This document shows positions 33,331 to 46,325 of a stretch of DNA of 64,000 nt, in pieces; the stretch's first letter is position 1; each line of letters starts with the position of its first letter. Position numbers and translations under genes: made by a program. Source of the stretch: Primula veris (taxonomy: Eukaryota > Streptophyta > Magnoliopsida > Ericales > Primulaceae). The stretch is from contig OY821747.1 of NCBI GenBank assembly GCA_963682055.1, positions 33,106,126 through 33,170,125 of the forward strand, given 5' to 3'. The notes beneath the pieces were generated by a model, which had not been told where the DNA came from, searched no databases, and saw only the letters and a list, made by a program, of their open reading frames with translations.

Positions 33331-34740
33331 TTCGTTTAGTTGCCAACGTCACCCCACTTTCCTCTTCCACTTATTCGGGGATTCTTCGTTGGAATTATTC
33401 TCATGATCCCAAATACAAATCATAAGCAAATCATAAAAATAATAATCTTGAAACCTTATACAGATACACTGTATATAACGTTTATCTTTATAAGATATAA
33501 ACTCATTCACTTTATACAGGTTCACTGTATATAAATCACTTTTTTTTTTATTCTTTTCTTTATTTCGATATTTCTTTGTTTTCGTAACAATATAAAATCA
33601 ATATTTATATGTATAAATAGTACTTGAAAAATATTACCCATGAGCCTGTAAAACATTAACAAAAGATGCAATGGGATATTTATAATAGGAAGACAAAACC
33701 CAATCATCTGATTCCTCAATTACAGCTAGTCTGAAACACTTATATCACGAAAGCTACAACCTTATACGAACAGTAGCTTGAGCAAGTAATTAGCTTGTTC
33801 CCCTTCTATTAGTTCTCTGTATGTTTCTCTATTTCCTAATCTATATATAGGTGTATGAAAATAGTATAGAGTATACTGCATATATGATTTTCTTGGTACT
33901 TAATTATGGGGGTGCATATATTGCCATAAAATTAGTGAAGTTACTGATATGCTCTGATTAAAAGTTAAGGTTTTATAAGACAAATACCATGCTATTATAA
34001 TTACGTAACTCCTAAAAATTCAACTCACACAAATGAATGTGGCCTTTCAATTCATAAATACAAATACAAACAGTCGGCATAGATAATAAATTTATGAATG
34101 ATATTTATAACTCTAGTGGCCTTAATAACCATCTCCTAAAACCTATTAATATCTGATATAATGCTACCTTCAAAATTGGTATGAAACTACTAAGTTACTG
34201 TTTGACTTTGTGTATAATAAGCTCATTAATTCCAATACTAATGAAACGGCAAAAACATTACTATCTAAATTTAAGTCTGTTATATCTCAGGTTACTAAAC
34301 ATCATTTAATCAATTTCTTTACAAACTTGTAGTTGTGATAACGTGTAACTATAACTACACCACTTATTTATATATCATGTCCTTAAATTACTTAAATGAC
34401 ATGTGAACTTGTCAAAATCCTAGTAATAATTCTAAAACAAAATATCAGACTCATTAATAACTAAAACAAAATATATATAAAATACGAGTCCACATAAAAT
34501 TCCCATTTTAAAAATTTCGTTGCTCATGCTTTAGTTTTCCATATTTTTCTGGTTATTAATTATTAACCACACAAAACTTATCTCCACTTTAAATATGAAT
34601 TCTAAAATGTAAAGTTCCTTCAAAATACAGCAAATTAATCCAAAAATAGTACAAGCTAGAGGTTCTCATGACTAAATATAGAGCAGAATTGAATAAAAAT
34701 TAATGTTCCATCATCCCCTTCTAAAAGTAGGCAACTCTAC

Positions 34741-34747
34741 TATATAT
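34741..34747 (+). promoter_or_regulatory. TATA box of PR-1 copy 3
   Basis: TATATAT 66 bases before the ATG. The context is the same as in copies 2 and 4. Confidence 0.6.
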
Positions 34748-34806
34748 CATGGACACGAACCCTATAATAAAAACCCTACAACTCACTTCTTTATTCTCAC
34801 AAGAAA

Positions 34807-35337
34807 ATGGAATCCTCCAAAATGCCATCAGCCTTTCTCTTTTTCGTGGTTCTCGTTTCCATGGGTCATCTCTCTCAAGCCCAAAATTCCCCTAATGACT
34901 ATCTCATAGCCCACAATATCGAAAGGGCGAAGCTTGGGCTACCACCCTTCACGTGGAACAACACTGTTGCCGAATATGCCCAAAATTACGCTAGCATAAG
35001 GAGTCAAGATTGCGACTTGATACATTCGCAAGCACCCGATTACGGGGAAAACATAGCCTACGGTTGGGGTAATTTCTCGGCTGCACAAGTTGTGAAGCTA
35101 TGGGTACCTGATGAAAAGCCAAACTATGACTATAAATCTAATTCTTGTATTGGTGGAAAACAATGTTTGCATTATACCCAAGGTATGTGGCGAGATACAA
35201 AGCAAATCGGGTGTGCTAGGATTCAATGCAACAACAAGCCTACCGCCGTGGAATTGGCTGCTAAGGTTGGGAAGAGGGTGTTTTTTACGTGCAACTATTA
35301 TCCACCTGGGAATTGGGTCGGTGCAAGGCCTTATTAA
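34807..35337 (+). CDS. PR1: Pathogenesis-related protein 1 (CAP domain), copy 3
   Basis: 176-aa PR-1 with the family layout described for copy 1. It is the only copy whose mature chain differs: Ser63 instead of Asn (YASIRS against YANIRS). The signal peptide has Val14, Ser18 and Met19. All six cysteines, HYTQ, the Cys141-Cys162 insertion and the CAPE-type end are kept. Confidence 0.95.
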   Translation: MESSKMPSAFLFFVVLVSMGHLSQAQNSPNDYLIAHNIERAKLGLPPFTWNNTVAEYAQNYASIRSQDCDLIHSQAPDYGENIAYGWGNFSAAQVVKLWVPDEKPNYDYKSNSCIGGKQCLHYTQGMWRDTKQIGCARIQCNNKPTAVELAAKVGKRVFFTCNYYPPGNWVGARPY

Positions 35338-36477
35338 ATGTCTCCTTAACTATTGTTTCATTTTACAATAATAAACAGGACCCCAATTGGGGGTTACATG
35401 CATGGATGGAATTTTAAATTGAATGTCTCCATGCATGTTTCACATAATAATGAAATTTATCCGCAACTCGTGTTTTTATCTTTGTTTTTTTATCAGGAGC
35501 GGCCCGAAGGTTTTCGAGTCCCCGTGCAACAGCAAAAAAGGGGCCTCTCTAAAACTCAATTTAATTACTGCGGTTAATAAAAAAAAAACAAGGAAACAGT
35601 TAAATTCCTCAACAACAAAAAATAGCTCTTCATAATTTCCAAATAGCTAGAAAAGTTTAAAAAAAAAAATCAAAACAAATCAATCTGTTTCAATATAAAG
35701 ATGGGAAAAGCAAAGTTTAAAAGTAATAGCATCTTTCTCAAGCATCTTTCAATATGTTTCTGGTTCTTTTGGGTTAAAAGTGAATATTTCTTACTCTCTC
35801 TATGTATGACGAAATTTCAAGGCAAACCACCATTTTCGTCATCGATGGGTAACCAAAAAGTTTGTCGTCATCGATGGTGATGTGGTGTTAGCACTTAAAT
35901 AAATAGCTCTGGAAATTTTTGGCCGGTACCAGATTGACATTCATGATTAAACATTAGTACCAATATGAAAATAGTAATTGCACATCGGTACGACCTTGCT
36001 TACAGAAATACCCCGATTTAAATTATGACATATGTCTGCCACGTCACCACGCCACACACACCCTCACGTGCTTTCTTTCTGTCTCGCTCTCTCTCTCTAT
36101 CTCACTCTCTTCATGCGGCGAAAACCGTCCCAAATAAATGTGCAACTCATGAAACAACCCCTCCCCCCTGTCAGTTACTATTTTCTAACAATAACACTAA
36201 TATTTGGTATTAGTTTGTCATTGGTTCTTCTGTTATAATTTACTGAAATTATATCAAATTGTTAATTAGTTTGTCATTGGATATTTTGTTAAGATAATAT
36301 TATTAAATTGTTTATTAGTTTGCTTGTTGCTATTTCCAACAATTACACCAGTATTTGACACTACTCTTCTATCATTGGTTTTTTGGTGAAGAACATAATA
36401 TTCAAATGCTTATTACTGCGTCTGTTGATATATTTCAACGATTACCCCAATATTTAGTATTAGTCTGTCACTTTTTA
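35338..36477. other. 3' flank of PR-1 copy 3
   Basis: Collinear with 1449-2570, with the same CT-rich block and diverged AGTTTGTCATTGG repeats. No gene supported. Confidence 0.45.
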
Positions 36478-36619
36478 TAATAATTTATAGGAACCAAAAC
36501 AACAAAAAGCTAGTAAGACACAAATAAACTTATATAAGATTTTTTTAGGAACAACTTTGAAGCTTTCACAAATGGGCCTAAACTTCAAGGTTAGAAAGAA
36601 ATAAAACATAAAAATAAAA

Positions 36620-36865
36620 CTATTGAGCACAGTTGGTAAGTTCTTCCACCTGCGCTTCAAATTTCTCAACCATCTCTTCGAGCTCCTAAACCCTAGCCTC
36701 GAGAACCAATTTCTCAATATGAGTCTGGTTGAATATGCTAGTCATCATCCTAACCACAAAACCGGTGGCTGCCAATTCCTGCGTCTTAGCATTAAGTTAG
36801 GTTTCAAACTTAACGACTCTGGCCCTTAGGATTTTTGCTTCGTTGGTGTTGTTGTTTTTAACCAT
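36620..36865 (-). pseudogene. Minus-arm coiled-coil pseudogene, unit 3
   Basis: ATG at 36865, 82 codons, the same two stops. It differs slightly from units 1 and 2 (for example, the start is MVKN rather than MAKN) and matches unit 4. Confidence 0.7.
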
Positions 36866-37193
36866 TATATTCTGAGCCAGAAAGAAATAATATGTTATAT
36901 GTATATAAAATAAATGTGAATGATTAAAACATATGGATATTGAATGGAATATATAGTGGTAACTTGACTAACTTGAGAAATGAAAGAGTCTTTTTCAAAG
37001 TACTCAATAAGACTCACAGATTTGGATGTGAGTCTCATTCATTGCTTTGAATGAGACTCTTTCATTTCTCATGATAGTAAAGTTACAATTATATATATAT
37101 ATATATATACCATCCAATATTCATATGCTTTAGTCTTTCATATTTATTTTAATATACAGGCAACATACTATTCTCTTTCTTTCTCGGAATATA

Positions 37194-37448
37194 ATGGATA
37201 ACAACAACAACTACCACAATAACGAAGCTGAAATCCTAAGGGCCAGAGTCATTGAGTTGGAAACCCAACTTAATGCAAAGACGCTGGAATTGGCAGACAC
37301 CAATTTTGTGGCTGAGATGATGATTGGCTTTTTCAACCAGACTCTTAATGAGAAGTTGGTTCTCGGGGATAGGGTTGATCAGGAGGTCAAGGAGAGGGTT
37401 GAGGAACTTGCAGCGCATGTGGAAGAACTAACCAACGGTGGTCACTAG
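37194..37448 (+). CDS. Hypothetical 84-aa coiled-coil protein, unit 3 (intact)
   Basis: Same protein as at 24169-24423 except Met-Ile for Thr-Ile in the linker (AEMMIGFF against AEMTIGFF). Frame intact from the Asn-rich start to NGGH. Family unknown. Confidence 0.5.
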   Translation: MDNNNNYHNNEAEILRARVIELETQLNAKTLELADTNFVAEMMIGFFNQTLNEKLVLGDRVDQEVKERVEELAAHVEELTNGGH

Positions 37449-37846
37449 TGTCTTGTTATTTTTATGTTTTATTGTTTTCAGCCTTGAAGGTTAGGCCCCA
37501 TTTTTAAAAGATTTAAGGTTTCAAAGTTGTTTCTAAAAATTTATAATATAAGTTCCTAGGAAATGTAAGTCGCAGTTTGAAATGCCATCTTCAATAGGTC
37601 TAGTGGCAGATTCAACAACTTTACCATTATCAAACATCACTTTTAGCACATCATCTGATGGTAACTTAAGTCCCCTCGAGTCATAATACCATTTGAAATT
37701 TTAAGTTTTGACATAGAATCATAGAACATTTTGCTCATCATCCAATTCCTTATGTTTCTTGGTTTCTTTTGATTCTTCAAATTGATATCTAAATTAATAT
37801 AAAATAAATTATCAACAAGAAACCATTTTTCATTAAAAAAAAATCG

Positions 37847-37880
37847 AATAAGCGATTTACTATATAGTAAATCGCTTATT
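37847..37880. repeat. 34-bp perfect palindrome, unit 3
   Basis: Identical to 3921-3954. Confidence 0.85.
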
Positions 37881-38101
37881 TGTTTTATGATAGATTGCTA
37901 GTTGTTGATAATATGTTTCATCTTTTTTGTCTTTATCTTTTTCGGATTTTCCTTTCCCTCATCCCCTACCATTTCGTTGGAACAAGTTCTCTTATTGATA
38001 GTAGATTGACGGCTGATGTTCGATAGATACAGAGACTAGGGTTTGACGAAGTTATATAGTAGAGGACTAGAAGCCTAGAATGTATATACACACACATATA
38101 T

Positions 38102-38134
<33 letters not shown>

Positions 38135-38184
38135 CACACACATATATAACATGAATCGCTTCTCCGTACTCATTGTATCGTGGA

Positions 38185-38418
38185 ATGGTTTCAAAGCCTA
38201 GAAAGGAGAATCTAATTACTCACGACTTGGGTATGCTTGCTAGCCACCACAATTTATTATGTTTGGAAGAAAGTATCTCTAAGCTTCATGGAGGAATGGA
38301 TTTGAATACGGGAAAAGTTTTCAAAATTGTAGAACTTTATGTTCAAAATAGTAGGAACAAGATTTCTAAAGAGAGCAGCAATCCGAGAAATAGTTTATCA
38401 AGCAGTCTTGAAGACTAA
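38185..38418 (+). pseudogene. Fragment of an unrecognised ORF, unit 3
   Basis: 77 codons from ATG 38185, identical to units 1 and 2 and cut off by the microsatellite at 38085-38149. Confidence 0.4.
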
Positions 38419-38801
38419 TTTCCGAATTTGTCGGTGACTGGTCGGTTGTGGTTTTCTGTTCGTTGTATTCTTTAGAGGCTTCGACACCTTTATTTCTCAT
38501 AAATATACGTGGGATTACCCTCAAGAAAAACTTTTAAATTTGTATGCTCTTGTATAATTTTTTTAACAAGATAGAAATCTATATCGACCAAGTAATAACG
38601 AGGCAAAGCATTAAAACATATTGTGAACAACTAAACTATAAGATCAAGTAGTAACGAAACTATGGTTTTAAACATACTAAACTATAAAATAACGTATATT
38701 GATGAAAGTCTTTAAAAAGCATTTTCTCCTACTTTGTACCTTGCACCTGGTAAATCTATTATTCGTTTATGGTCCTTTTAGTCTGCCGCATGACAGTCTT
38801 T

Positions 38802-38905
38802 GTCCCGACCTTCTCAACCCCATCTTCATCCCGACCTTCTCAACCCCATCTTTTTCCCGACCTTCTCAACCCCATCTTTGTCCCGACCTTCTCAACCCCA
38901 TCATT
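38802..38905. repeat. 26-bp minisatellite, 4 copies, unit 3
   Basis: Four copies. The second begins ATCCCG instead of GTCCCG and the last ends CATCATTC, so the array is slightly diverged from units 1 and 2. Confidence 0.9.
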
Positions 38906-39828
38906 CAGTTATCAAGAAATTCAGATTTTTTTTATTCTTAGGAAGATTGACAACATTTTTAAATTTAGTGTTTTCTTGTGTCAGGTGTTGAGAAATAAAC
39001 TAATGAAGAGATTGTATATATATAGAATGTGTTCCAGAAACTAGGGTCACGTATCAATATTGTATTTTAGGTTGCGCCGCCATCGTTACATATGACATCT
39101 TCTTAGGCCCATCATGATTTTTTTTTTTTTGAAAATTTAGGGTTGGTTACAAGTTCTAGTTACAAAAATACCCTCAGTAAACTATTGCTATGTTTTTTTT
39201 TGAATCGTTGTCGTTGATACTTGATATATAATATTTACACTTCGGAATAAAGAAATCGGTACTATCGAAGAATCACATTAAAAGATGACTTATATAGGAA
39301 TTTCATTAGATGAACATCATGTGGTAAATCAAATTGTACATCCATTTCAAGTGCATATCCCATTTTTGCACAGAAGGCTTATGAAAACCATGAGAAGGGA
39401 CTGGGCGTATTAAGAAGTATTAAAATGAAAAAGGTTAAATAAGAAACTATTGTTTTATAGACCATACATCTGATGGACGGGCTAAATTGTTATTTTTATA
39501 ATATAAATGGACGGGGTGAGGTTTAACTTCCCCATCTTCCATACATGACGACAATTTAGAAGTTCAAATGGGTGACCAAACGGAATGCACATTTCATGCA
39601 CACTTTTTCTAAATCGGGACACTTTCCATTATGAAAGGTTTTACTTAAGGGAAACATGATTTTCATATCATAAGATATGCTATAGACACGACATGCTAGG
39701 TAGCCTATTGCATCGTATCATAACCCAGTGGATGCTTTTTCTGCTCGGAGTTTCATCAGAACTTTCATCTCAGCCAGTGTAATCTGGCCACGACATACGA
39801 GGTAGCCTATTGCGTCTTACCTAATTAA

Positions 39829-40151
39829 CACAAAATATTTGTTTTAAAAAGTTGAAAAAAATATACAATTACAATTAAACTTGTATCAATACACTGCAAC
39901 AATTACTTTGAATGAAATATCACACACAATTTATTTTGTAATAAATGAAAAAACTAATGTAAAATAAACACTAAATCTTTTAAAAAAATCGTATAGGTCA
40001 ATATGATGCCCAAATACTATGATATTTGCTTAGTAATATATTTTAAAAGCTCATAAACATGCGAAAAAGTTTTAAAATTTCAAATTTTGAGCGAAAATAA
40101 TGAATGGGGAATGGGATCGTATATAGAATATGAGGTAGAAGGTTTGGACTC
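39829..40151. mobile_element. Diverged MITE relic, unit 3
   Basis: Collinear with 5912-6234. Confidence 0.5.
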
Positions 40152-40825
40152 ATTCAAACACGTTTGACTCAAAACTTGTTGGGACTCGTTTTTACCATAA
40201 ACCTCAAAAATGAATCGTACTGACAACTTTAGTCTGAAGCTTGAAAACTCCAATCTTAAACTCCAAAAAATTAAATTGGAAAGCTTAAAAAATGCAATCT
40301 GACGCGTCAATACTGAATAAAATAGGAAAGAGTATGAAAGATACACAGGAAGAGTATCTGATGGTGTGAATCCTGTTGATGACGGAGATGATAGGCGTCG
40401 ACAGAACACTATGTTTTGTTCGAGTTGCGAGAGGTTGCCTCTAATCTATGAAGTAATAGCTGCCGTATGTTGAGTATTATTAAAATGCAAATTTGTTTTT
40501 ATTTCGGATTAATAAGCAAGTGATTTTGCGCATAAGCATTGATAACTACAAAATCAAAGCAGTACAAATTGCTTCCATTCAATTTAAAGCTGTCACTGTT
40601 TTTTTTTTGGTTAATACGCAATAGAACTATTACAAGACGATTGCCATTAGAATAAGAAAAAAAAAAAGGCAACTTCTTATTTGATATGAGTAGAAGTTCT
40701 TTCTTTTAGAGGGTGATATAACTGGGTTTCCCTATATGAATTCCATATCTACATGAAAAAAGTCGAAAAGTTTGTTGCGTAGGTATGAGAATCCAATAAA
40801 TTGATGGCATGGTAATAGTATAAAT

Positions 40826-41659
40826 TAGGGCTGGGTTAGGGTCGGATCCGACCCGTAAACACTCAATTCGTATCCTGACCCGATTACTTTTGGAAGTGAA
40901 AAAAAATCCAGACCCGACCCGAAAAAAGTCCGGACCCAAATTTTCGGGATCACATACAGTAGGGTCGGGATAGGTTTATACTGAATCTCCCGACGTATTT
41001 TTTTTTATTTTACGACAATGTTATTTTTTATTAACAATTTTTATTTGAGAAGTCTAAACATGTTATTAATACGAAACATAAACATAGTTTAAAAATAACA
41101 TTGCTAATAAATTAAAAAATAAATTAACATTCAGTAGAAAAAAATAGTGTGAAACTACAAATAATGGAGTAGATAAAAAAATTGATACTTTTTTTATCAG
41201 ATTATTTTAGTATTTAGTTTTATTCACACATGTAACAATTATCATACTAAATGAGATATATTATCATTATAATTTTTATAATCGTAAAATAATAATCATT
41301 TATCGTTTTTGAAATAACAATATAAAATTTTAATTTAATTATATTTTTTATTTTAATAGTTTCATATTTTCAAAACTACAAATCTATATTATACTTATGT
41401 AATTATAACTAATATATGAAACAAAAAGTATTATAGCTAATATGTTAGAGTGCTTACATTATACGCTAGAGGTACCAGATTCTATTATTTTCACTTGCAT
41501 TTAATATAAATTAATTTATATTTTAATATTGAAATAAGAAAATCATGTTATATAATATAAAATATAAATTAATTAAAACATCGGGTCGGGTCGGGACTCT
41601 TCTCGGTGCGGGTCGAGAACGGATTGGATCGGGATTTCGGGATTTTTTTCCCAGCCCTA
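40826..41659. mobile_element. Non-autonomous hAT element, unit 3 (uninterrupted)
   Basis: 834 bp with TAGGGCTGGG/CCCAGCCCTA ends and GTATAAAT duplications at 40818-40825 and 41660-41667. Empty copia site retained. Confidence 0.87.
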
Positions 41660-42330
41660 GTATAAATTACTAAAAAGCTGTTACAAGAATCTTTGCAACT
41701 TAGAACAGTAGTAGAGTACGCGCATTAGAGAAAATTATGATTGCCATCTTCTTTAATCTTTACTGTGAGTGTTTTTGATCCAGAAAACGGATGGTTCGTG
41801 CTTTGATCTTTTCGCGTGTTGGCTCCTGTCATGTTCCGTTGTTCTAATTACTTACAGGTTAGAGGTGGATCATTAACGTGGTTTCTTCAGTTAGTTGATT
41901 AAATTTATTTTATTTGATTTAGAAAAAAATTAATCGCGACCGGAACTGATATCAAAATTCTGACAATGTGTTAATGTTGCCTGTCCCAAGTCCAGGTGGA
42001 GGGGGAGTAACTTTAATTTTTATCAGAATTATAATATGGAACCGGAAAAGGAATCTGTTAAGACGCTACGCTCCCTACTAAGTGATGTGTCATCGAATCC
42101 AGATAAACGTACGAAGGTTGCTACGGTGTTCCTCAATGGCACGAGTTACATCAGTGTCTTGGCGTGATGAATATGGAAAGGGAATTCTTGCGTTTAGGTC
42201 AAATTCCCTTTATAACTATTCCGTTTAAGTTGTCCAATGACTTCATATCATAGAATGCATCTGCAGGTGATGGTTATAAGAAGTTCTTTTCAATAAAAAT
42301 AATAATATTACGGACACAACCGGATAGGTC

Positions 42331-42711
42331 GAGTCCAAATCTTCTATCCTTATTCTCTACCATCTTTCGTACCCTATTCCTTATTTTATCCAAAAACAAA
42401 TTCTAAAAAACTTGAAAAAATTTGTACAATTACTGTAAGTCATGTATCAATACATTCTAATAATTATTTTTAAAAGAAAATCCACACGCAATTTAATTTG
42501 TATTAAATGTATAAATTAGTGTAAATTAAAAATTAAATCTTAGAAAATTTGTCTAAAACAATAATATGTCTAAATGTTTTAAAATTTGAATACAATATAT
42601 TATAAAAACTTATAAATTTGCGGAATAAGCTGTGAAAATTTAATATTATAGTGAAATTAAGCAAGAGAGCACAGAAAGAGATAAAAAATATGAGGTAGAA
42701 GATTTAGACTC
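42331..42711. mobile_element. MITE of about 380 bp, unit 3
   Basis: Both terminal inverted repeats intact (GAGTCCAAATCTTCTA at the left, TAGAAGATTTAGACTC at the right). Confidence 0.68.
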
Positions 42712-43134
42712 AGACAGACCACATATGTATCATAATAAGTTATGTGGAGTAATAAAAGATTAACCAGGAAAAATAAACTACAAAAGAAAATATACACAAG
42801 AATTACAATAAATAATTAAGCACCAAATTAATTAATTACTTAAATAAAACAACTGCACCAATCAACCAAAGTTTCGCGTCGGAGGGTTACATTGAATATA
42901 AATGAAAATAACCGAATCGTTAGTTCAGGATCTACTAAGCCTTAATTCCAATAACTATTGATGGAAAACTGGTGATAAAGAAAGAAAAAGCTACCGAAAA
43001 ATAATATTGACGTTGTTAGAGAGCTACCGAAAAATAGTATTAACGGAAAACTTACGATAAAGAAAGAAAAAGCTACAGAAAAATAGTATTGACGTCGTTA
43101 GAGAGCTACTTTCAATGCTTTTTCTCTACATATA

Positions 43135-43497
43135 TTAGTGCATTGCAACTTTTAAACTCCGATCATCTAGCTTCTTTAAATAATCTCTCTTGTTCTTGAG
43201 CTTACCATGTCTCTCTTTTTCCCTGCCAAGTTTCTCGCACATGTACCAATTATAAAAATCTTCATCATCTGATAAAACATCTTCCTTTTCCGCTAATGTA
43301 TTACGCTGGACTTTTTTGTGTTCCTTGGCTTCTTTTTTCGCCGTTTTAGGGCTTCTTGGAGTTTCTTGAGAAACTTGATTTTCGAATAGTTCCTGTCTCT
43401 GGTAGCAATCGATGAGGTTGCGAAATTCAATCTCCATAAATCCTGCGGGCATCCACATCATGAATGGATTAAAAGGCATCCACATCATAGCTTCCAT
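43135..43497 (-). CDS. Hypothetical 120-aa protein, unit 3 copy
   Basis: As at 16188-16550, with Met13 as in unit 2 and Lys117 as in unit 1. The 66-codon frame ahead of it (43485-43685) is also identical. Function unknown. Confidence 0.4.
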   Translation of the reverse strand: MEAMMWMPFNPFMMWMPAGFMEIEFRNLIDCYQRQELFENQVSQETPRSPKTAKKEAKEHKKVQRNTLAEKEDVLSDDEDFYNWYMCEKLGREKERHGKLKNKRDYLKKLDDRSLKVAMH

Positions 43498-45193
43498 ATG
43501 AATAAGAATATGAATGAAAAATAAAGAAAACCAAAAATCCCAATTACTCCTATATAAAAGAATGGTCGATTACAAGGCTTTAAATAGGGTTTGTGTGAGT
43601 ATTGTTTTCTACTTAAACTAGGATACCAAAATATTGTTGGAACATTAGGTGTGATTGGACTAGGACTCTCTAAAATTTTCGACATATCTAGTTATGAACA
43701 ACTTAGAAGAATCTTTGGAAGATTTTTTTTTTATATTTCTTTCCTTTTAAGGGTTTAATATGTCTACCACTCATTTATTTAAATTTGGAAGAAAACAAAT
43801 GATATAATATTAAAGGATCTCTTGCCAAATTGAGTAGTTATCTTCATCTGCATGGTAAAATTCAATGAACATAAATTAGCTACATCAAAATATATTTTTT
43901 TACATGCAAACCTTGTTTTCACACATAAATGTTATGAAATTATAAATCCGCTTAATCCGCCCAATCCGCTTAATCTCTTAGACTTCTAGGCTGTGCCTAC
44001 CGTACATGCACCGTCTAATTTGCGCATAGACGCATATTTTAAAACACTGGTTAGTCCACATAAAATCCCCATTTTAAACCTCCTCCAGGGGGATTCATGG
44101 GCTTAATTATGATGAAGAAGAATGGTGGTATAATACTGGAAAAAGAACAAAGTGGAAAGGAGTTGGTGTTAAAAAAGAGAGGGAAAGAGTGAGAACCAGA
44201 TCCCACTATTTATCAAGAAAACGTTAGTTTCGTTAACCCAACTTACGAGTTTTTACGGTTCAATGTTTGCTATGTTTTAAGATCAAAGGAAGCAAGCGTA
44301 AGCGAGGGCCACGAACTCTTTAGAGCTCCCTGAAACAAGCAGGGGAGCATTAACGTATGGCTAGGTGGGTTCTTACCCATTTTAATTAAATAAAATAAAA
44401 TTGTTAATCCTTTTTCACCATAAGTTAACTTATGGCTTTAGTGTGGGTCACATATTGGTTCCGGAAAATATTTTCTAGAGAAAGTTATTCCTTAATTTCC
44501 CTTCAATTCTGAAAAATATTTTCCTAAAAAAACTCATATTCCCACGAAACAAACACACCAAAAGCTATATTTTTCTGGAAAATATTTACGACAAAACAAA
44601 CAAAGCCTAATGTAAGGAATTTTTTACAAATATGTAGCCGAATCGTGAACTCATTAGTAATAGATCACCTTCTTCTTGTATGTCATCATTAAAGTCAATG
44701 GGACGAGAAATCGATACGGCTATCTCATATAAGACCCGCTAAAATTGCATACCAAATGCAAAGTGCAAACAACACTAAGTAATCCAAGTCAACCCACATT
44801 GATGACTAATAATGGATAATCATATCTCTTAGACGTACTAAATACAACTTATGAATAAGTAAAATAATTTAAATAAAAAGCATACATACAAAACCAAAAT
44901 TTCAAAAAAAATCAATAAAATTTCAAAAAAATAAAAATAAATAATAAAAACATGTCAACTTTATCTCTCTCTTAAAATAAATAAAATATCAAAATAAATA
45001 CTTGGAGCTATGTACACCATGATATTCTAATTCAAATTTATCCACCGTTCTTTTTATGTGATAGAACAATATGTCAACCTGATCCGGTATGTTAGACATC
45101 GCCTAATTTACGTTCAATCCATTTAACCCGCTTAATCTCTTAGAGTTTTAAACTCTGCATACCGCCTAGGCACACATTTTAAACCACTGGTTA

Positions 45194-45299
45194 GTCCACA
45201 TAAAATCCCCATTTTAAAAATTTCGTTGCTCATGCTTTAGTTTTCCATATTTTTCTGGCTATTAATTATTAACCGTACAAAACTTTATCTCCACTTTAT
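45194..45299. repeat. Second copy of part of the PR-1 upstream region, unit 3
   Basis: Equivalent of 19078-19188. Confidence 0.7.
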
Positions 45300-45579
45300 A
45301 GACCTTTACAATTGATTCTGAGCTAATAGTGCATCATTTTTCCCAAAACACTACAATATCATCTCTGTACAAATAATTTCTAATATAACATCTAGATAAA
45401 AAAAAAATCATCAACATACAAATTTTATGACTAACCTCAACATTAACTTGCTAGACTTCCAAATATGATGTCACAGTACTAAACAATGTAATAAATAAAT
45501 CAAAGAAGACTAGGCAACAACCGAATGACCTATAAGACATGGGACTAGATCTCAATTCCATTGGTACGTAGGACTTTCA

Positions 45580-46325
45580 GCTCTAATACCAAAAAAATAT
45601 AGCATCCCAGACCCGTGGGTGTCACACGACTGAATAACACGTGTGGCAGCACGTGCTAAACAAAGTTTAAAAGGAATAATTATTAAACACTCGCTAAATA
45701 TAATCTCGAAAATTATGTTCATTACAAGAAATTTAATCTCTTACAAGATAAAATAAAAATAATGTAATCGCATCGGAATTAACACATAATCTTAAAGGTC
45801 TGTCTGGTCCCCAAACTAATTCGATATCATCTCTAATTAATTGCCTGTATCCTGAAAACATTTTAAAAAGTGAGGGGTGAGATAAACGAGCTCAATGAGA
45901 GAGAATGCATTACAATATATAATATAAGAGACAAAAATAAGATTTTACTTTTCAGTTTCTTGCAAAATAATAATTTGTTTAATAAAAATTCTCAATCCAT
46001 AATTATTTAGAACTTACTTGAATATAAAAGATAAATAAACTTTTAACTTTTCTTTCATCAAGATTAAATCGATCGCAATAATAATAATAAAATATCTTTC
46101 TTTATTTTTATGATAAAAGCAAAATAATAGCATGTATATTTTAGGCTACCAAGCCCGATTGACTTCCTCAGTCTCTTTACCGTCGATCTTTTTCTGAGGT
46201 GTATAAACCATACGTGCACTACGTAATTAAGGTCACCACATCATGACCGCTGAGTCTCTTCCTTAAAATATTCCGCTTAACGAATCTATGTACAATCGCC
46301 AAGTTAACCGTTGAGAACTAAACTC
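45580..46325 (-). mobile_element. LTR-like remnant, unit 3
   Basis: Same remnant as at 19531-20270, with the changed primer site GCTCTAATACCA shared with unit 2. Confidence 0.48.

Larger units (their letters stand above)
20779..33811. repeat. Tandem PR-1 repeat unit 2
   Basis: Second unit of the array, about 13.03 kb, collinear with unit 1 apart from the unit 1 insertions. Private features are a run of about 18 C at 23108-23126, a short duplicated piece near 23513-23545 inside the left arm of the coiled-coil inverted repeat, and a perfect hairpin at 29274-29361. Confidence 0.93.
36478..37565. repeat. Inverted duplication of a small coiled-coil gene, unit 3
   Basis: Same structure as in unit 1. 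The spacer between the arms contains GAGTCTCATTCATTGCTTTG facing its diverged reverse complement (around 36985-37070). Confidence 0.8.
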